From Carboxylicivirga sp. (GTDB taxonomy: Bacteria > Bacteroidota > Bacteroidia > Bacteroidales > Marinilabiliaceae): a stretch of DNA of 64,000 nt. A program made the translations under genes and the position numbers. Each line of letters starts with the position of its first letter. Within the stretch, counting starts at the first letter, position 1. The notes below the pieces were generated by a model. It was not told where the DNA came from. It did not search any database and saw nothing but the letters and a program-made list of their open reading frames with translations. This document shows positions 62,621-64,000 of the stretch, piece after piece. Location: contig JAOARW010000111.1 in the NCBI GenBank assembly GCA_025210475.1, positions 1 to 64,000 on the forward strand, in the 5' to 3' direction.

Positions 62621-64000
62621 CTATGCTTTTTCTTCGGTATTTTCTTCTTTCGCTTCTTCGATTAGCGAATGTGTATCCCAGGCACAGTCCATTTCTTTGT
62701 AGGGCTGCTTTTGCTGCATCAATAACACATTTTCGAGGTGCTCTGAGAACTTTTTCGTTTCAACAACAAAATGCGGATCATCTTTGGAGTAACGTTGCTG
62801 AAGGTTCTTCATAAAGCGCTTGTCAAGATGCTTAAAGGTTAGTGCCGATCGATAACTCTGGTGGCGACTAATGCCCAATGCACTTAGTGTGTCAACTCCC
62901 AGGTGAACGGCTGAATCGAAGATTGCTTGTCGATGCCCTTCTACCCCATTATTTTGCAGGGCCAACTCATGGGCAACATCAACAGCTCTTACGATTAGTT
63001 TGAGGTTCGGATAGTGCTTTTTGGCCAGATCGACCAACTTATCTATTTGATGACGTTCACTCATTGCCACCACCAAAGCTTTGGCCTTTGCTGCACCAGC
63101 CGCTTCAAGCATATCTTTACGGGTTATATCGCCATAATACACTTTATAACCAAATTTTTTCAGGTACTGAACATTATGCGGGTTGTTATCAATAATGGTT
63201 AATTTAATACCAGTAGCATTTAAAAAACGCCCCAAAACCTGACCAAATCGACCAAAGCCCGCAATGATCACCGGATGACCATTATTTTCAACCTCATCAG
63301 CTTCCTGTGATGCCGACTTAACCAGACGCGGCTGAATCAAATGCTCATTGATAATAAACAAAACCGGTGTTATCAGCATTGACAAAGCCACAACGATTAA
63401 GAGAATTCCCGCAGTAAAATCATCATAAATTGCATTTTGGGAAGCAAAGGAAATAAGTACAAAACCAAATTCCCCGGCTTGAGCCAAGCTAAAGGTAAAA
63501 AGCATGTTATGAGCCGTTTCCAGTTTAAACAACTTACCCAATAAATACAACACTATCAGCTTAACACTAACAACAATGGTTAATATCAACAAAATTAATT
63601 GCCAACTATCAATCAAAAGCATAAAATTAATGCTTGCTCCCACAGAAATGAAAAAGATACCTAAGAGCAAGCCTTTAAATGGCTCCAAATTATCTTCCAG
63701 CTCATATCGATATTCACTATTAGCCAATACCACGCCAGCCAGAAATGTGCCCAGTGCCGGTGATAATCCGACTACATCCATAAAAACAGCAATACCAATA
63801 ACTAACAATAAAGCTGTAGCTGTAAATAATTCACGCAAACCAGTTTCGGCGATAAACTTAAAAATATAATGCGCCAAATAGCGTCCCCCTACTATTATTA
63901 CAGCCACTGCCCCAATAATAATCATTAGCTGCTGCCAACCACTTTCGCTGGCATCTTGCGCTTCGGCAATAACACCTGAATCCGTCACCACCTGATTGGC
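62621..64000 (-). CDS. Kef/CPA2-type cation:proton antiporter, 5' end beyond the window
   Basis: Partial: the C-terminal 459 codons are present and the frame is open to the edge. The membrane part of a CPA2 Na+/H+ exchanger (about nine helices visible, including MDVVGLSPALGTFLAGVVLAN and SLAQAGEFGFVLISFASQN) is followed by a TrkA-N/RCK Rossmann domain (GFGRFGQVLGRFLNATG with IDNNP) and a cytoplasmic tail. KefB/KefC proteins export K+ and are gated by nucleotides or glutathione adducts; the exact ion is unknown. Confidence 0.93.
   Translation of the reverse strand, partial: ANQVVTDSGVIAEAQDASESGWQQLMIIIGAVAVIIVGGRYLAHYIFKFIAETGLRELFTATALLLVIGIAVFMDVVGLSPALGTFLAGVVLANSEYRYELEDNLEPFKGLLLGIFFISVGASINFMLLIDSWQLILLILTIVVSVKLIVLYLLGKLFKLETAHNMLFTFSLAQAGEFGFVLISFASQNAIYDDFTAGILLIVVALSMLITPVLFIINEHLIQPRLVKSASQEADEVENNGHPVIIAGFGRFGQVLGRFLNATGIKLTIIDNNPHNVQYLKKFGYKVYYGDITRKDMLEAAGAAKAKALVVAMSERHQIDKLVDLAKKHYPNLKLIVRAVDVAHELALQNNGVEGHRQAIFDSAVHLGVDTLSALGISRHQSYRSALTFKHLDKRFMKNLQQRYSKDDPHFVVETKKFSEHLENVLLMQQKQPYKEMDCAWDTHSLIEEAKEENTEEKA

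Overview
The window reads as a chromosomal segment of a marine-type Bacteroidota, most likely order Marinilabiliales or Bacteroidales (inference). Supporting evidence: a SusC/SusD pair driven by an ECF sigma/FecR couple, a type IX secretion C-terminal signal, a two-component-propeller histidine kinase, DUF1599-DoxX-tpiA gene order, AT-rich spacers, and several promoters fitting the Bacteroidota TTTG/TAnnTTTG pattern. I found no rRNA, tRNA, CRISPR array, insertion sequence or phage module. The last gene runs off the right edge.

Layout. 0.1-7.7 kb (minus): a TonB-dependent uptake locus, sigma factor - FecR anti-sigma - SusC - SusD - small lipoprotein, with no degradative enzyme inside the window. 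7.8-15.5 kb (minus): an HlyD-RND-TolC efflux system followed by a LytS/LytT-type two-component pair. 15.7-20.7 kb (minus): peptide deformylase, a large propeller sensor kinase and a PhzF-like isomerase. 21.1-31 kb: a membrane spermidine-synthase-like protein (minus), then a DPP-IV-type peptidase, an iron alcohol dehydrogenase and a BNR/VPS10-type propeller protein (plus). 31-33.4 kb: an SDR, a repeat-rich non-coding stretch and two tiny genes in one frame. 33.7-39.2 kb (plus): a DUF438/hemerythrin plus DUF1858 pair, an MscS-type channel and a PAP2 phosphatase. 39.2-44.7 kb (minus): an EamA transporter, then a tight five-gene run DUF554 - AmgK-like kinase fused to a RapZ C-terminal domain - 46-residue Cys protein - MurU-like nucleotidyltransferase - NhaA. 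44.9-48.4 kb: a BspA/InlB-repeat T9SS cargo protein. 49-64 kb: mixed housekeeping and signalling genes (ornithine aminotransferase, LTA-synthase-like protein, argS, a PAS kinase, a TonB C-domain protein, DUF1599-DoxX-tpiA, a Kef-type antiporter).

Main points of interest. (1) An intergenic array of CGAAG-like half-sites spaced exactly 11 bp and arranged with dyad symmetry around 32655. (2) The AmgK-RapZC fusion in one operon with a MurU-like enzyme, suggesting cell-wall sugar salvage joined to amino-sugar sensing. (3) An ~80 bp structured element shared by the leaders of tolC and the phzF-like gene, and a second hairpin-bearing repeat at 20.9 and 32.1 kb whose stems covary. (4) A zinc-ribbon gene continuing in frame past one TGA into an ORF that has no ATG. 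(5) Small genes under 50 codons at 42.4 and 62.5 kb (well supported) and at 59.3-59.6 kb (tentative).
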